Source of the DNA: Fennellomyces sp. T-0311
Lineage: Eukaryota > Mucoromycota > Mucoromycetes > Mucorales > Lichtheimiaceae
DNA: 64,000 nucleotides
Direction of reading: 5' to 3'
NCBI GenBank assembly: GCA_025266875.1
Contig: JALLLT010000003.1
Span: 1-64,000 of the forward strand
Shown piece after piece: positions 37,952 to 50,206 of this stretch; position 1 is the stretch's first letter, and every line of letters begins with the position of its first letter. The notes beneath the pieces were generated by a model. The model ran no database searches. It saw nothing but the letters and a program-made list of their open reading frames with translations, and had not been told where the DNA came from. Both the position numbers and the translations under genes were made by a program.

Positions 37952-38730
37952 TCAAAGAATGAGGTGAAGTAGAAAAGAAACAACGAACGCGTATGCTGTT
38001 CGGGATCTCTGACAAAATCCCCCGAGAGAGAGACTAATTTGAAGGCCCGGTAATCGATCACGTTCCCGATCAGGACAGTAGCAACAACTGCTTCATTTTT
38101 CCCAGGCCAAGGTGCATGCCTTACAATGTAAAGCATACAGTGCCTGATTTTTGACACGATATGCACTGTAAGGAACAATGTCGTCAACAAAGGTTCCGGC
38201 GCTCTCTTTTTCTTTTTTTACGCCATAATGACGATAGAATTTGCCTCCACTTAAATTCCCGTGACCAAGATACGCCCTACGTAACTTGCATGGCAACATA
38301 GGGTGATCCACATTGCCTGGATTTACTAATACATACTAGCAAAGTAAGACTTCTTGAAATCGCACATGACGTGTGGTTCAGTATTGCGCCAGCCACTTTG
38401 AACAGCCACATACGGTGCATATCGTAATGGTTGCATAAGAGCTCTTTGGTATATTGGGTTCTAATGGAATTTGCCTATTAGGTCCCACGTCGATTTACTT
38501 GATAAACAGTCCTGATCATTACACAGAAATACTTTTTTCGCTTTACAGAAATGTAAACGACCATATTCTTTTCAGATCTAGAATTACCGAGCTTTTGGGA
38601 GCTGCACAGTAGTTTTTTTCTGAACATACCATTGTCGTCGTCAGCTTATATTAATGGATTGAGCAAGCGCTAGGAACTTTTTTTTACCATTACAACTCTG
38701 GCAGTCATTGTAGGAGCAGCTTCAAAGGAT
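37952..38730. other. Intergenic, carboxypeptidase promoter side
   Basis: About 780 bases without a gene I can support. A 72-codon minus-strand frame (38093-38311) has no resemblance to anything known. Confidence 0.4.
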
Positions 38731-40115
38731 ACATATGCCAGCCAATTCATTTTTAATACAGAGTCCTTGTTTATTTCCAGCTAGCAATAACGCGTCATCA
38801 CCAAAACACCTCTCTTGTCTTTGGTATATGACAGTGAGCCAAAGTACTTGTGGTCACATTTTGTCATGCTCACCTATACGCGCGTCCATCCTGTCCAAAA
38901 GGAAGTTACTCCCAGTTCATCTGAGTATGACGTAATTATAAGCAAGGATGGATTTCTTTTCACACTAAAAGTATATCATACGAAAATCGTCAAACAGCGA
39001 AAACTATTCCAGTCCATATTTACCTCAGCGGCGACGATAGATACGGATCAATACATTCGACCAGATGGCTGTGACGACATAGTGACAACCCAGCAGTTCT
39101 CCAGTCAAGGCCCGAACAGCCCTGTGAATGTAGCTGCCAACAACACGCCGTCTGAAAATTCGAGTGAGGTACCAACAGTCCGTGAAACCACACCTGGCTT
39201 TATCCGCATGTTTCCGCCTGAACTTTTGTTCGAGATTTTCAAGAGAATGGAACTTTTCGACTTTGTAACCTGTGTCCAAGTCTGTCAGACATGGCAGACG
39301 ATATTATAGAAGTACTGTAGCCGAAAGTACAGAACAGTTTTTCCTCCTCATATCCATGACGCGTTTAAATGTGTAAGAGAAATCACTATTGACGGAATGC
39401 TTGACGCACGCAAATCGACAAATGCATGAAGACCATATGCCTTCGAACATTTCTCATCTGCCATATGGGCTAAAAGCTCACCATACAGTGTCATCATAAC
39501 TTGAATGATAGGCGGGGAAACACTTGTCCATTCTTCTTTATATGTAGCCATCATTCTGCCTTGGAAATCCAGAAATGTTATAAACGCAATCAAAAACCCA
39601 TCCAATAAGGCATTAAAGGCGCTCATGCTAAGATCAACAACAGTGCCACCACCTCAATACGGGACTCTGTTCCTGAGTCTGGCATGCTGTTGCCACTTGA
39701 AGGAGCTTGATCATTTTGGAAGTCAAGGATAGTGAGAGACACGCAACGATGGATCTTGCTTGCAAACAGATGTCGATCGCATTGCTCATTATCTCCAGGA
39801 TACCTGTTTCTCGTCACTCTAAGAGAATATCCATCACTTCACTCGGCACGATACTCCTGCTTTGCCACACATTTACAAAAGCTCTTTATCGTTTCTCATG
39901 CCGCATGGAGGGATCGTATACATCTCATATTGTGGTCGTGCTCATCAAGTCTTTCGTCGCTTTATTTCACAAGGGATACGGGTAGCCTCATCTCACTGTA
40001 TAAGCCAGCACCTCCTGTCCGCTCGCTCAGAAAATTTGCATTCGTGATCGATCCTCATCTTGTGGACCTGGGTGACTTAAGCATACCATTGGGAGAGCTG
40101 CAGAGATATTAGAGG
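38731..40115 (+). pseudogene. Decayed F-box/LRR gene
   Basis: The frame ending at 39309 contains a clear F-box: MFPPELLFEIFKRMELFDFV followed by TCVQVCQTWQTIL, where the usual continuation (R/W-rich) is replaced by a stop (ATTATAG). Beyond it, leucine-rich pieces continue in shifting frames: REITIDGML (39370), NKALKALMLRSTTVPPPQYG to HLKELDHFG (39505-39732), and a last one to about 40112. Several in-frame stops remain after allowing for introns, so this is best read as a pseudogene of the F-box/TPR/LRR family. The part before the F-box (38815 on) has no TPR I can recognise. Confidence 0.55.
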
Positions 40116-41276
40116 TTTTGTGTTTAACCTTTATCCTGCGCAATAGTTACCGCATCTACGATCTAAGCGAGAATTTCTATCGCTGTACCAGTTTGCATGC
40201 CATTGACATTTATTAGAGCAATGAATATGCAGTAGACAATTCACTGCATACTTTGAGCAGTTTGTCGATCTCAGAGATTGTGTACCTTACGTTAGCGGCA
40301 TTACAGGAGTATGCTGGTGCCACGAAAGAAGGCTTCGTAAACTTTTTTTGGGACACATGCAGCTATCAGAAAAATATGTCTGTACGGCTTCGGCAAGGTT
40401 ACCGATAGCAGTGTTTTAAACTGCTTGACAAATCTTTCTAAACTGGGATTCTAAAGGTCACGGATTGCGCGCTCTTGGATCAACTACACAACAAGAATAG
40501 TGACATGCAACGGATCATGACAAGAAACTCCTAGCTTGAACTCATTGCCACATACTAACCCCTCTCTCTCTCTCTCTCTCTCTCTCTACAATTTCTACAA
40601 TTCAGCTCTCAGCGTATACAAGTAGCGAGTAAAAAATTAGTGGCATGAGATCAGTTCCAAACTTGCAAAGTATATTAGCGTACTTTTAATGCGCAAGATC
40701 GACTGCATAAATTTATGGAGTTGATATGCACAGACAAAACAACGGCGTATATTTATACTCCGCTCCATTGGTGGTAACGTGGAGTTTTACACTTCGAGAA
40801 TAGAAGCCTCAACATTCGAGTACCATGAAAGCCGCGGCAAGGAGTGTAATATCGCCCAGGACACGGGGTGGACCGATTTTGTTGACCCAGAAGCGCAAGC
40901 AAAACTCCGCAAGAACTAGCAGCAGTTTTGAGTTCTAGCCGATGCAAGCATATTGGCCCATACGCCATTTATGCTTGTGATCGGCAGTTATCTATATACT
41001 TCCTTTACACAAATCCGCATTATGTAATATTATCACAGAATACTTTCTTCTAAATGGCATACTCCGTAGCCAAAAGGAGACACCCTGGATTATCGAAATG
41101 ACACCTTTTTATGGCTCCGCGAATCGAGATTTTATTACCTTAATACCAAACGCTAGCGTTGCACGAGGCATCAGGTGTGACAGAAAACGTCCGACTTATA
41201 AAGTATCACCTCAGCACGTTCCCGTACGCTCCATTACTTTTTCTTCCCTCCTTTTAATTTTTTCATACCATCAACA
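40116..41276. other. Intergenic with a (CT)n microsatellite
   Basis: About 1.2 kb without a recognisable gene. A clean dinucleotide tract (CT)n of some 26 bases lies at 40563-40588. The right part is the promoter of the reductase gene; a pyrimidine-rich leader (TTTTTCTTCCCTCCTTTTAA) directly precedes the start. Confidence 0.5.
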
Positions 41277-42071
41277 ATGGCTACAGTCATTTGGCCAGGT
41301 TTCTATGTACCTGAATGGACTACGCTGACAATCGGCTGTATAGTATACGGCCTTTCGCTTGTCGCTACTGCGCTGATCACTGAACGGTCGACTCCTATGG
41401 CATACTCAAAGTTCGGCAGTATCATGGGTGTCAGCAAGCTCCCCAGCAGAATCGGCATGTACATTATCTACGTGCCAAGCGTGATTGTCGCGATCCTATT
41501 AAGAGGCTGGAGCGATGAACCTCGTTTCGCAATTATCGATGCTCTCGTTTTCGTCCATTTCACCAAACGCGTCCTCGAAGTCGCCTTTGTCCACGTTTAT
41601 AGCGGTAATACTGATCTCAAGACTTCGGTTACTATTGCTGCCACCTACGCCACCACCTCTGGATTGAACCTTGCCCTTGTTCGACGCACACCTGCCAGCG
41701 TCTTCAACGATCAACTCCTTGCCGTCGGCTTGGCATGCTTCGTCATTGGTGAAGTTGTCAACGGCTACCACCATATCTTGCTTCGTCGCTTGCGTACCTC
41801 GGACGATAACTCTATCAGAAAGGTTTACGTGTTGCCTCGAGGCGGATTATTTGATTACTGTGTTACCCCACACTACGCAGCGGAACAGCTTTCTTATTTG
41901 GGTGTCATTATCGCCAGTCAAAACATCGTCTCCTTTATTGTCAACGGCTTCCCCTTGGTCTACTTGACCATTCGCTCCAACAGCACATACGAATGGTACA
42001 AGACCCGCCTAGCTGAGGAGGAGCTGCCAGAACTGAAGCAACGCAAGCGATTGTTACCCGGTATCTGGTGA
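41277..42071 (+). CDS. Steroid 5-alpha-reductase-family membrane enzyme
   Basis: Intronless, 264 residues, about six membrane helices. The C-terminal third has the family signature: LPRGGLFDYCVTPHYAAEQL, then an aromatic/polar loop and STYEWYKTRLAEEELPELKQ followed by KRKRLLPGIW, equivalent to the NADPH-binding region of 3-oxo-5-alpha-steroid 4-dehydrogenase/polyprenol-reductase proteins. Upstream, FVHFTKRVLEVAFVHVYSG matches the helix with the conserved Glu and His. The family reduces an enone double bond with NADPH in the ER. The actual substrate (sterol, polyprenol or enoyl) cannot be told. Start CAACAATGGC is a good context. Lack of introns is unusual in this window. Confidence 0.88.
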   Translation: MATVIWPGFYVPEWTTLTIGCIVYGLSLVATALITERSTPMAYSKFGSIMGVSKLPSRIGMYIIYVPSVIVAILLRGWSDEPRFAIIDALVFVHFTKRVLEVAFVHVYSGNTDLKTSVTIAATYATTSGLNLALVRRTPASVFNDQLLAVGLACFVIGEVVNGYHHILLRRLRTSDDNSIRKVYVLPRGGLFDYCVTPHYAAEQLSYLGVIIASQNIVSFIVNGFPLVYLTIRSNSTYEWYKTRLAEEELPELKQRKRLLPGIW

Positions 42072-42398
42072 TGAAATTAAGTAGCGAATAAACTTTTGTG
42101 TTTCATGAAAATCAATCGCCGTTTGGTATTTCTTCCAGTGTGCCGGATTTTGGAGTCGTTTCCACAAAGGCTTATTGGTGTGGTGCATGAGAAAGATCTT
42201 TTGTTTTCTCGCTATGGGATTATGTGACACGATTTCTTACGGCTGCTTTTCGTTAATCACAAAAGGTTGCACCACTTCTGCAAAGCTTATCCTCCGACGC
42301 CAAAACCTGGTGTATTAACTATTAAAGCATAGTTCATATCGGATGGGTATATGTGTTGGTATTTATAGGTATCCAGCTTGCAGGAAAACCACTGTGTG

Positions 42399-44033
42399 CT
42401 ACACTGGAACATATACTATCCGAAGCACGTCCACCACGATATCTGATGCCGAGCGGTGTTGTGGTTCGATCTCATTCCCGGATATCTTGAGGCGATGGCC
42501 GAGAACTTTGTCTGCAGCAATAGAGACAAGATCTGGCGTCAGATAGTCGCGCTGGAACAATGCTGCTAATGCTCTGTGACACAAACATCAGTCAGCATAC
42601 ATGGCCAGAAGAAAGCACAAAACTTACTTTGTAACAGCAACAAGATCCTGTGATGCTCTGGCAGTTAGGCCACCTTGCACAAGAGGATGCGTCCGTATTC
42701 CAACGACGATATCACGGATATAACGGGTAATGTCAATATTGATATGCACACGTGAGACTTGGGACATCAGTGCCTTGATTTCCTGGTTACATCAACATTA
42801 GCGTTCCCATGGTTAACAATTCAGTTTTTCCTGACAAGCTTGCCTCGTTTTTCATCAGCGCTGTCCTTCGAACAGGACCTCGTGGAGTCCCGAACGATGC
42901 AAAAGCTTCCTCGCTAAAGTCATAGCTCACGAAAAATCTATCTAACTAAAAGCGAAATGGACGTCAGGTGTTTGAGTATCATTGGAAATTACCACGTGTA
43001 GCCCGTACCAATTGAGAAGAAGTGGCAGAACGGTCGCGATTTCGCGGTAGCACGACAATAACAATAAAGTAAGGTTTTGGAACGGTGTAGCGCGCATTCG
43101 ATATTTTGAGCTCTTTTGCCACAATAAGCTTTGGATATGTACGTTGATGAGCATCTCCCTTCCTGTTCATGAAGAGTAGACATTACCTCGAGCAAGGTTG
43201 CTTGGACAGTCTCATCAGCATCGTCAAGCTTTTGTATAATGACAGACTGTGCCAGCTTGCCACTGGAAGATGATCGCAGAACCGATTCACCCAAACCATA
43301 ATCCGACTCCTTTCTACTGCTGCTTGCCGCGCTCATGGTATCTCGTCGCTCAGCTGACATGTGAGTATACCGGAAATTCTGGGGAGGGGACCGTCGCTTG
43401 GCAGGCACGTTAAAATCGATAGGACTAACTGGATGGGCACTTCGACCATCCTCTTCATACTATCGGAACAGGTTGGTATGGTAAGACATGGCTGCGTTGG
43501 GCAAACGTACCTGGTTGCGGTTGCCCATGGTTTTGAAACTTGGATACGAAAAAAGTGATGGACGTGAATCCATCGTTTGCAACGGCTGCGACGCCCGGTG
43601 ACGACTTGCGCTTTCACCGGGATGCAAGGAGTCTCCGTAAAGCTTATGAGAACTACTTCGGTGCTCTGCCGATTCCGTATACTCCTCCCTGGCCGCACCA
43701 AACAGTGATTGAACGAGATCGGTTGGATTCTGATTATGTTGACAGACGACATTGGCTGTTGAAAATCCGAATATGCACCTGCATATCTATATAGGCCACT
43801 TGCTTAGCACAGACATTGTTAACAAAGTATGTTGCATTTATTTTTACCAGTGTTGCCATTTGAGCCACCTCGGACAAGCGATGGGGAGCGGCTGTCAGGA
43901 TCAGGTGCTTGTCGCGACCAGAAATGAGGCATAGCAATATGGATATGAAAAGGTCATTGTTGAAAGCAAAACCGGCTTGCTTCCGAAGGATGGCGAGGCG
44001 TTGCTGGACCCATTCTTTGGAAGGCTGTGACAT
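42399..44033 (-). CDS. MoxR/magnesium-chelatase-like protein lacking a visible P-loop
   Basis: Exons 44033-43848, 43786-43511, 43459-43187, 43158-43009, 42945-42844, 42782-42628 and 42573-42399 give 438 residues. It matches a fungal family related to AAA+ MoxR/Mg-chelatase proteins: KEWVQQRLAILRKQAGFAFN, LISGRDKHLILTAAPHRLSE at the usual P-loop position, NVVCQHNQNPTDLVQSLFGA, ATSSQLLDRFFVSYDF (like the sensor/arginine-finger strand) and the C-terminal lid LFQRDYLTPDLVSIAADKVL. Walker A GxxGxGK[ST] is absent in the frames read. A long Ser/Arg-rich insertion (about residues 95-180) separates the halves. Intron 5 has a GC donor. Function unknown. Confidence 0.72.
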
Positions 44034-44527
44034 TGTTTTCAAAAGGAGAGTAAAGCGTCAATGCTTTGGTGATGGACGAGAAAGGAAATGTGCAGTTCCC
44101 GTTACACATGCGCGCTGCTTTTCACGGTTGAATTAAACAATCAGGTGCAATGGGAGCGGTAAGCCTCGCAATACTGGATCGACAGCAAGGCATTCTCATT
44201 TAGTTGTCGCATTATTATCCTCCGCACATATTAAAGAAGGATATCTGGTCTCCGCCCCTTGCACGGTGCGATTCCAAACAATAAAGCACTGATAATACAA
44301 CCGATGAATTGGATGATGTTCCTCTAATAACGTTATTATGTCCTTATTTTTTAAATCTTCTCTTGAGAAAAAGTACATGGAGATAAGCGAAAACAAAAAA
44401 CCACTCATTGCCGAATATCTTCGCTTTGTGTACAATAGAAATGCTGGGTGAATCTTTTTATTTGGGAGGGCTAATCGTAAAGGAGAAGGTCAACCGGATA
44501 GCTCTTTCGCACACTCCATCTTCACAC
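44034..44527. other. Intergenic between the MoxR-like gene and CYT1
   Basis: About 490 bases. A 79-codon minus-strand frame (44196-44435) has no family resemblance. The left end is the MoxR-like promoter; the right end is the CYT1 3' flank. Confidence 0.4.
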
Positions 44528-45773
44528 TTACTTGTACACAATCTTTCTAGACTTGATGGGCGCCCACTTGAAGCGCTTCAGCCAAATGGACAACAACGTC
44601 AAACCTGACAGGATGACGGTGGCCTTCATACCCATCTTCTTACGGTCATCGTGCTCGGGTTCAGCAGCCCAGGCCAAGAAGGTGCAGACATCCTTAGCCA
44701 TCTGGGAGGTAGTGGCAGGGGTGCCATCCTCGTACTCAACGAGCTCATCGAAGAGGACACGAGCCATGGCAATAGCACCACCAGGGAAGTAGGGGTTGTA
44801 GTTCAAACCTTCACGGACTTCAACACCTCCGGGGGGATCCATGTAACCGGTAAGGATGGAGAAGACGTAGTCCTCACCACCGTGGCGGGCCTTGGTAATC
44901 AAAGAAAGATCTGGGGGCAAGGCACCAGCGTTAGCGGCACGGGCAGCTTCTTCGTTGGCGTAGGGAGCGGGCATGTAATCGGAAGGCTAGAACGAGCAGT
45001 TCAATATCCAACATCTGAAGCAGCAACATCGCAACCGATATATTTACCTTGCCAGGTCTCTGGAACATTTGACCGTTCTCATCAGGACCATCCTCATACT
45101 CGAATTCCTCGGCCATCGCCTTAACTTCAGCCTCGGTGTGGGAGACGTCGATCAAGTTTCTCCATGCGATACGGTCGAGCGAGTGACAAGCAGAGCAGAC
45201 TTCTCTGTAGACCTGGTAACCACGACGAATGCTGCCGAAACAATTATAATCAGTTTTTCCGTTTCCATTTGTTCGCAAGTATATGTATCGTTACGTACGA
45301 AGCGTGGTCGTAGGTGCTCAATGGACCACTGTGGGGCCAAGGGTGGGAAGGTGGGTGAAGACCTTCGTCGGCCATGTTGGCAGAGATACCACTGTCAACG
45401 TACATGTAGGCCAAACCAGTGGCACCGACAATACCGGCGGTGACAGCGGCGACCTGCTTGGGATGCTGAAAGAAAAAGTGTAATGTCAGTTATTCGCAGC
45501 TCTATGTAAAGAGAACCGAGAAACGATCAAAACAAAAAGGAGAAAATGACATACTTGAGCGGCGACAGGCTTAGTCGACGCGAAACGGGCCTATTGGAAT
45601 GTCATTGTGTCAGTTGTCATATTCGTTCCCAGGATACAATTTCGCGTAAAAGGGCGCAACATCGCGTGGTGTGATTTTGTGTGCTGCGTTGTCCGTATCG
45701 TAATTACCTGAACAGCGGGCTTCACGGCCTGTTGAACAGAGCGCTTCGTTGCGGGCGCAATCCGGGAGAACAT
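44528..45773 (-). CDS. CYT1: Cytochrome c1, haem subunit of respiratory complex III
   Basis: Inner mitochondrial membrane electron carrier passing electrons from the Rieske protein to cytochrome c. Exons 45773-45708, 45590-45555, 45465-45299, 45231-45048 and 44986-44528 give 303 residues. A basic presequence ([20 protein letters not shown], then [11 protein letters not shown]) precedes a hydrophobic sorting segment. The haem site is [20 protein letters not shown] (CxxCH); the axial methionine lies in [20 protein letters not shown] or nearby. The C-terminal anchor is [20 protein letters not shown] followed by [16 protein letters not shown]. Codon bias is strong, as for other highly expressed genes here. 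Confidence 0.96.
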
Positions 45774-47331
45774 GTGGTAAAGAGTAGGGAGGAGTAGGGG
45801 GTATGTCCAACAAGCAAAGAAGACAGAAAAAGCAACAGCCGAGTTGGGTTTGGAGCTTGGCTGGACAAGAAAGAGGAAAGTTTTGTTGACTCCAAAAATT
45901 TGTCGAAAGAGCCCCCGCTGTCGGTTGCCCTTCTGTCTGTGACGTAATCCAACTCAGCAACGCTTGTTAGGGCTGTGTTTCTCGCTTTTTACTTTGTTTC
46001 TTTCGCGCGAAATGAACCTCTAAGCAAAAGAGTTGAAGTGTTCCAAGAACTTGGCTGGTATCACTGGAAACCGTTTCAGTAATTGCGAATTGCCTTGCCA
46101 CTTCCAAGCTTGAACATGCCAGTTGTCATGCCAGCGTTCATTGCCACTCTGCTGTTGCTGCTTGTTATTTTTGCTTTGTGGTTGAACTCGACTATCTCAA
46201 TTACTCAAAAGCATCGTGAGAATCACTGATGCTAATCCGAAGCGCGTTGTTGTAAGCATGTTTTATAAATCTGACCCAGAACTATAAGCAGATCGAAATG
46301 TTTATCCAGCAAATGCCACTAATAATGTGCCGCATATGCAGGCGTGCTGTCAAATTTATCGTTACTAATATGTGATCGCATGCACATTAAGCTCATACTG
46401 AACAATTATACCCATTGTGAATCTTAACGATCAATCAAGACAGTCAAATGATGAAACTTATGTTTTGCTCGAATAACAGCACAACAGTGAATAGCCGAAT
46501 ACATCGTGTTGTGACACCTTGACGTAAATGATGGCGTGATCCAATAAGCATAATCAGGGAAATTATGGGATACACATGAAAACGACAAGAATATAACAGA
46601 AGCGTTGTATATGTATTTTTTTTCTTGGGTGACTAGATAGTTTATGCCAGCGACAAGCAGCACTCGACACCCAAATCGACCAAAGTATATTAAGTATTAC
46701 ATATAGCTGGCTCTTCTTGATCTAATGATGACCCTAGAATTGCGAATTGATTTGCACTTATCATTACTGTAAACGTCATTTATTCTACTGTTAGCTCAGT
46801 TCGTTGGATAATCAATTAAATTAATTTTGTATCTGGATGAGCAATACAGTACATCAGCTAGATTTAGTGGCTACGGATGAATGAAGTATTACCCGTCAAG
46901 CAAGTAACGGCACTCTAATAATAGTGTCATTACATAGGATGACTTGTAGGATGACAACAATATTTAGAGCAACATTCAAATTGTAGCTATAGGACTAGTT
47001 GCCATGACAAAGAAATATCGCTAAATAACGCATGTCAATTCGTTACTATGGTAATAAATACCATATCATACATAGCAACATACTTTGCTTAGTGCCCCTT
47101 GTTTTCATGAGAGCTATTCCAGTTGTCGCTACGTAACAACTATCGGAAGAAACCACACTACTGACAAATTATCTGCGAATAGGTACTTTTTTAAACAATA
47201 TTCTCGGAGTGACCCACCCCTAGTCGACCCGCCATTTCAGAAACAACCCAATACTTCTATTACTGTAGCGCTTGATCCGTTTATTGCCAAATCCCAGATA
47301 TTGGATATTAATCAAAGTGTTTTAACGGCTA
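45774..47331. other. Gene-poor stretch between CYT1 and the Derlin gene
   Basis: About 1.55 kb, very AT-rich between 46200 and 47200, with no frame I can support on either strand. The CYT1 promoter occupies the first few hundred bases. Confidence 0.4.
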
Positions 47332-48287
47332 TTACGACCCCAAACGCTGACCACGACCCCATGTATGTCCGCCAAAGATATTGGTACGGTTCTGGGCAGG
47401 CTGTTGCTGCTGTTGTTGTTGATTGCCAGCAAACATTTGGAATCCACCACCAGCAGTGAATCCTCCTCTGACGCTTGTTGGTGGGAACAACCGCTGAAGG
47501 AAAGCGGGCGTTGTCAAGAGTCGACGTCCGCCTTGACTTGGATACGTCGTTGTCAAGTAATGGTAGATATGGGCGGACGCAATACCAATGAGAGAACCGG
47601 TAATACCACCTCCGGCCAAGTAGGTGTAGCCAACAAGCACCCAAGGAAGATATTGCGCCTATGGACAACTTATTAAACACTACATTTCCCTTTTACACCT
47701 TTCCTACTTACTTTGAATCGGATGCCAAACATAAATGTCATTGGCACATCACGATAGTGCTGAGACCACAGGTAGGTGAGGGACATCAACAAACCATCGC
47801 TTAAAACAAGCAAACCCATATAATGTGCTGCAGCCTAACCAATTATGGTTCATTAGATAAAAAAATAATTAGGCAGAAGATAGTATCGTACCAGCTGCAT
47901 AGCTGAAGTAACCAGAAGGAAATAGAGGTAGTCTGCGGTTCGGCCACCAAAGACCTCATTCTCCAATTGAAGCGATTGACGATAGGCAAAGTAGACGTTC
48001 ATTGCAAAACCCAAATCAAGTTTGTGGAGAAAGAATGATGTAATTAAACGCCATAACTGAAACGCAGTGTTAGGTTCATACAGTTACAATAGAGGGCATA
48101 CTTGAACACGTACCTGCAATTTGTAAACTGCGGTCCAATTAAGTATTAAATTGTAGGGACTGACGAGCCCTAACGCTGGTGCCACGGTGGTGGCTATAGA
48201 GAGCGTAAAGATCGCCTTTGTGATGGGTGGTATTGATTGGTACCATTCTAAAAGTTCATTTCGAGCTGGAGGGTTTACGGGCGGCAT
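47332..48287 (-). CDS. DER1: Derlin (Der1-like ER-associated degradation protein)
   Basis: Rhomboid-like pseudoprotease that helps move misfolded proteins out of the ER. Exons 48287-48114, 48056-47892, 47834-47712 and 47658-47332 give 262 residues. Marks: NELLEWYQSIPPITKAIFTL, WRLITSFFLHKLDLGFAMNV (WR motif), MFGIRFKAQYLPWVLVGYTY and the GxxxG helix GGGITGSLIGIASAHIYHYL. No rhomboid Ser/His dyad, as expected. The cytosolic tail is Gly/Gln-rich (seven Gln in a row) and ends NIFGGHTWGRGQRLGS, resembling the SHP box (FxGxGxxLG) that binds p97/Cdc48, which supports a Derlin-1/2 rather than a bare Der1 type. Confidence 0.95.
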
Positions 48288-49123
48288 TGGAAAGAACTGC
48301 CACGTAGCAGGCGCTAGGATTTCTTCCGATCAAATTCGCGCTGCCTGAATCAACGAGCTTGTACTAATGCAATCTTATCGATTATGCATAAGCCGTTGAT
48401 ATATATGTATCTTATATCGTCTGTCATCCACTTGTTGTCTAAATAAACTAATGCCAGAGGCTAAATGAAGATGATGCTCTGGTCGACATCAACACGCATA
48501 TCATGAATTTCATTGTTTGCTGGACTGCGGGTACTTATTCCAAGCTGGATAGCCAAGAAACAAGATAGACGAATGGCTCTTGCTTGGCTGGTGCTCTTAC
48601 TATACCTCTTTAGTCAATTACCCGGTCTATACTTTCGCGTCCCAATAATGCTAGCTAATAAAACATCAGGCCATGGATATTCCGATGCTGCAACGTGGCT
48701 GTCCCACCTGAATAGCACGGGTGACATGCACGCTGAAGCAATGCATCGATCATATTTTATTCCATAAATAGCCTCAAGCAAAGTAGTAATGTGCAATCTT
48801 AAAGTTAACCACTCAATTCAGGGCAACTCTGAAAGGAAGCAGCACAGCCTTGACTAGAATAAAAGCACTGTCCTCTTGCCCTCACGAAGTTCGATATCAC
48901 CCAAAGGGTACAGCATGCCACATGTGCTTCATTGTTTATAGCACATTCTAAATTTCTCTTCCTTCCTTGATGCAGCTTAACAGCCGGAAGGAGTGCTATG
49001 CCTCACCAAAACCACATAGCTTGGTACGTAACATACCAACATGATTTTCCGGGCAACAACCTTTTGAGTTAATTATTATTTTTAGAAGTTGGCGGCTGAA
49101 ACGGCCGTTCTTTCCCGACAACT
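48288..49123. other. Intergenic between divergent Derlin and Reeler genes
   Basis: About 830 bases containing both promoters. A plus-strand hydrophobic frame of 84 codons (48513-48767, LLLYLFSQLPGLYFRVPIML) has no start in good context and no family match; it may be a relic. Confidence 0.35.
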
Positions 49124-50066
49124 ATGAAATTCAGGCAATCACCATGGTCATCGATCGCTGCATTATCGAGCATACTCGGGTTTGCAACGGCATACCCTAA
49201 TGCACCTGGTACCGTATGTAAATTGGCCCTTAGCCGAGTTCGATAGTACTCCATATACTCATCAAAGACCACTTGAACCCCAGTGCAATCTCGATCTGAT
49301 GAGCACAATCGGCCACGGGCCTTCGAAATCAACCTGCGATGATTGTTACCATGTGTGGATCGACCAAGCAACCGAATACGATCCGTTTATCATTTCGGTG
49401 AAAGGGCGTCAAGAATATCAGGGCATTCTGTTGCAAGTCAAGAATTCAGAGAACCAAACGGTGGGAGAATTTATCAACTTTTCCGAAGACGAGTATGCAC
49501 CGGTCGCATGCGAGGAAGAAGACCACCAAGATAAAGCGTTAGACTGGGCAGGATCCATAGGACATGTGGACGCACGACTCAAAGGATGGCCAATTGAATT
49601 GTCCTGGACGTCGGCAAGAGAGGACGTGTATGCTTCCGCATCGAATGTGTTCCGTGTTCAGGGGATGGTTGTGGTAAGATCAATACCGCCAATTTTAGTT
49701 TCAAAGGGGGGATTAACTCACCTCCTGTTTGTTCCATAGATGGACTACGATAACTATCACTTGATTCCGGATTACTCGTTTACCGTCAAGAAAAGGAGGC
49801 AGGTTGATCATGCAGTGTCACCGGCATCCTCCACCATGACGACTGCCGACACCATCGCCATGACTACGAATGCTTTACCGGAAGCAACATTAATATCGGA
49901 GCACCCGCCACCGCCCGCGGAGCAGGATCCAGAGTCAGGCGCGCTGTTTTTGCAAGTGCTGGGCTGCATAATGACAGTCTACTTTATCATGGCCATAACG
50001 CGGCGGGTGTGGTTTAAGCGACGCGCACCGGCTGCAGATCCAGAGGCACTTCTAAAAGAAGGTTAA
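49124..50066 (+). CDS. Reeler-domain type I membrane protein
   Basis: Exons 49124-49213, 49284-49673 and 49740-50066 give 268 residues. Signal peptide: MKFRQSPWSSIAALSSILGF, cleavage near TAYPNAPG. The following 140 residues fit the Reeler (reelin N-terminal) fold: DPFIISVKGRQEYQGILLQV (family: FRGFLLQAR), VGEFINFSEDEYAPVACEEE and PIELSWTSAREDVYASASNV before a final strand. A Ser/Thr/Pro stalk leads to one membrane helix LFLQVLGCIMTVYFIMAI and a short basic tail (RRVWFKRRAPAA). Such proteins are expected at the cell surface or in the secretory pathway; ligand unknown. The P5 ATPase starts 140 bases downstream on the same strand. Confidence 0.82.
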
Positions 50067-50206
50067 ATGCGGGGGAATTCCTGGTTTTCATCGGAGGGTT
50101 TTAAAAGCTGCATTCTATTACTGCTCTTTCTTTTCATTATCTTTTCGACCCCATCTTACTGTCCACACTTTCTCCCTCACACAACAGCCGTGCAATTCTG
50201 GACAAC

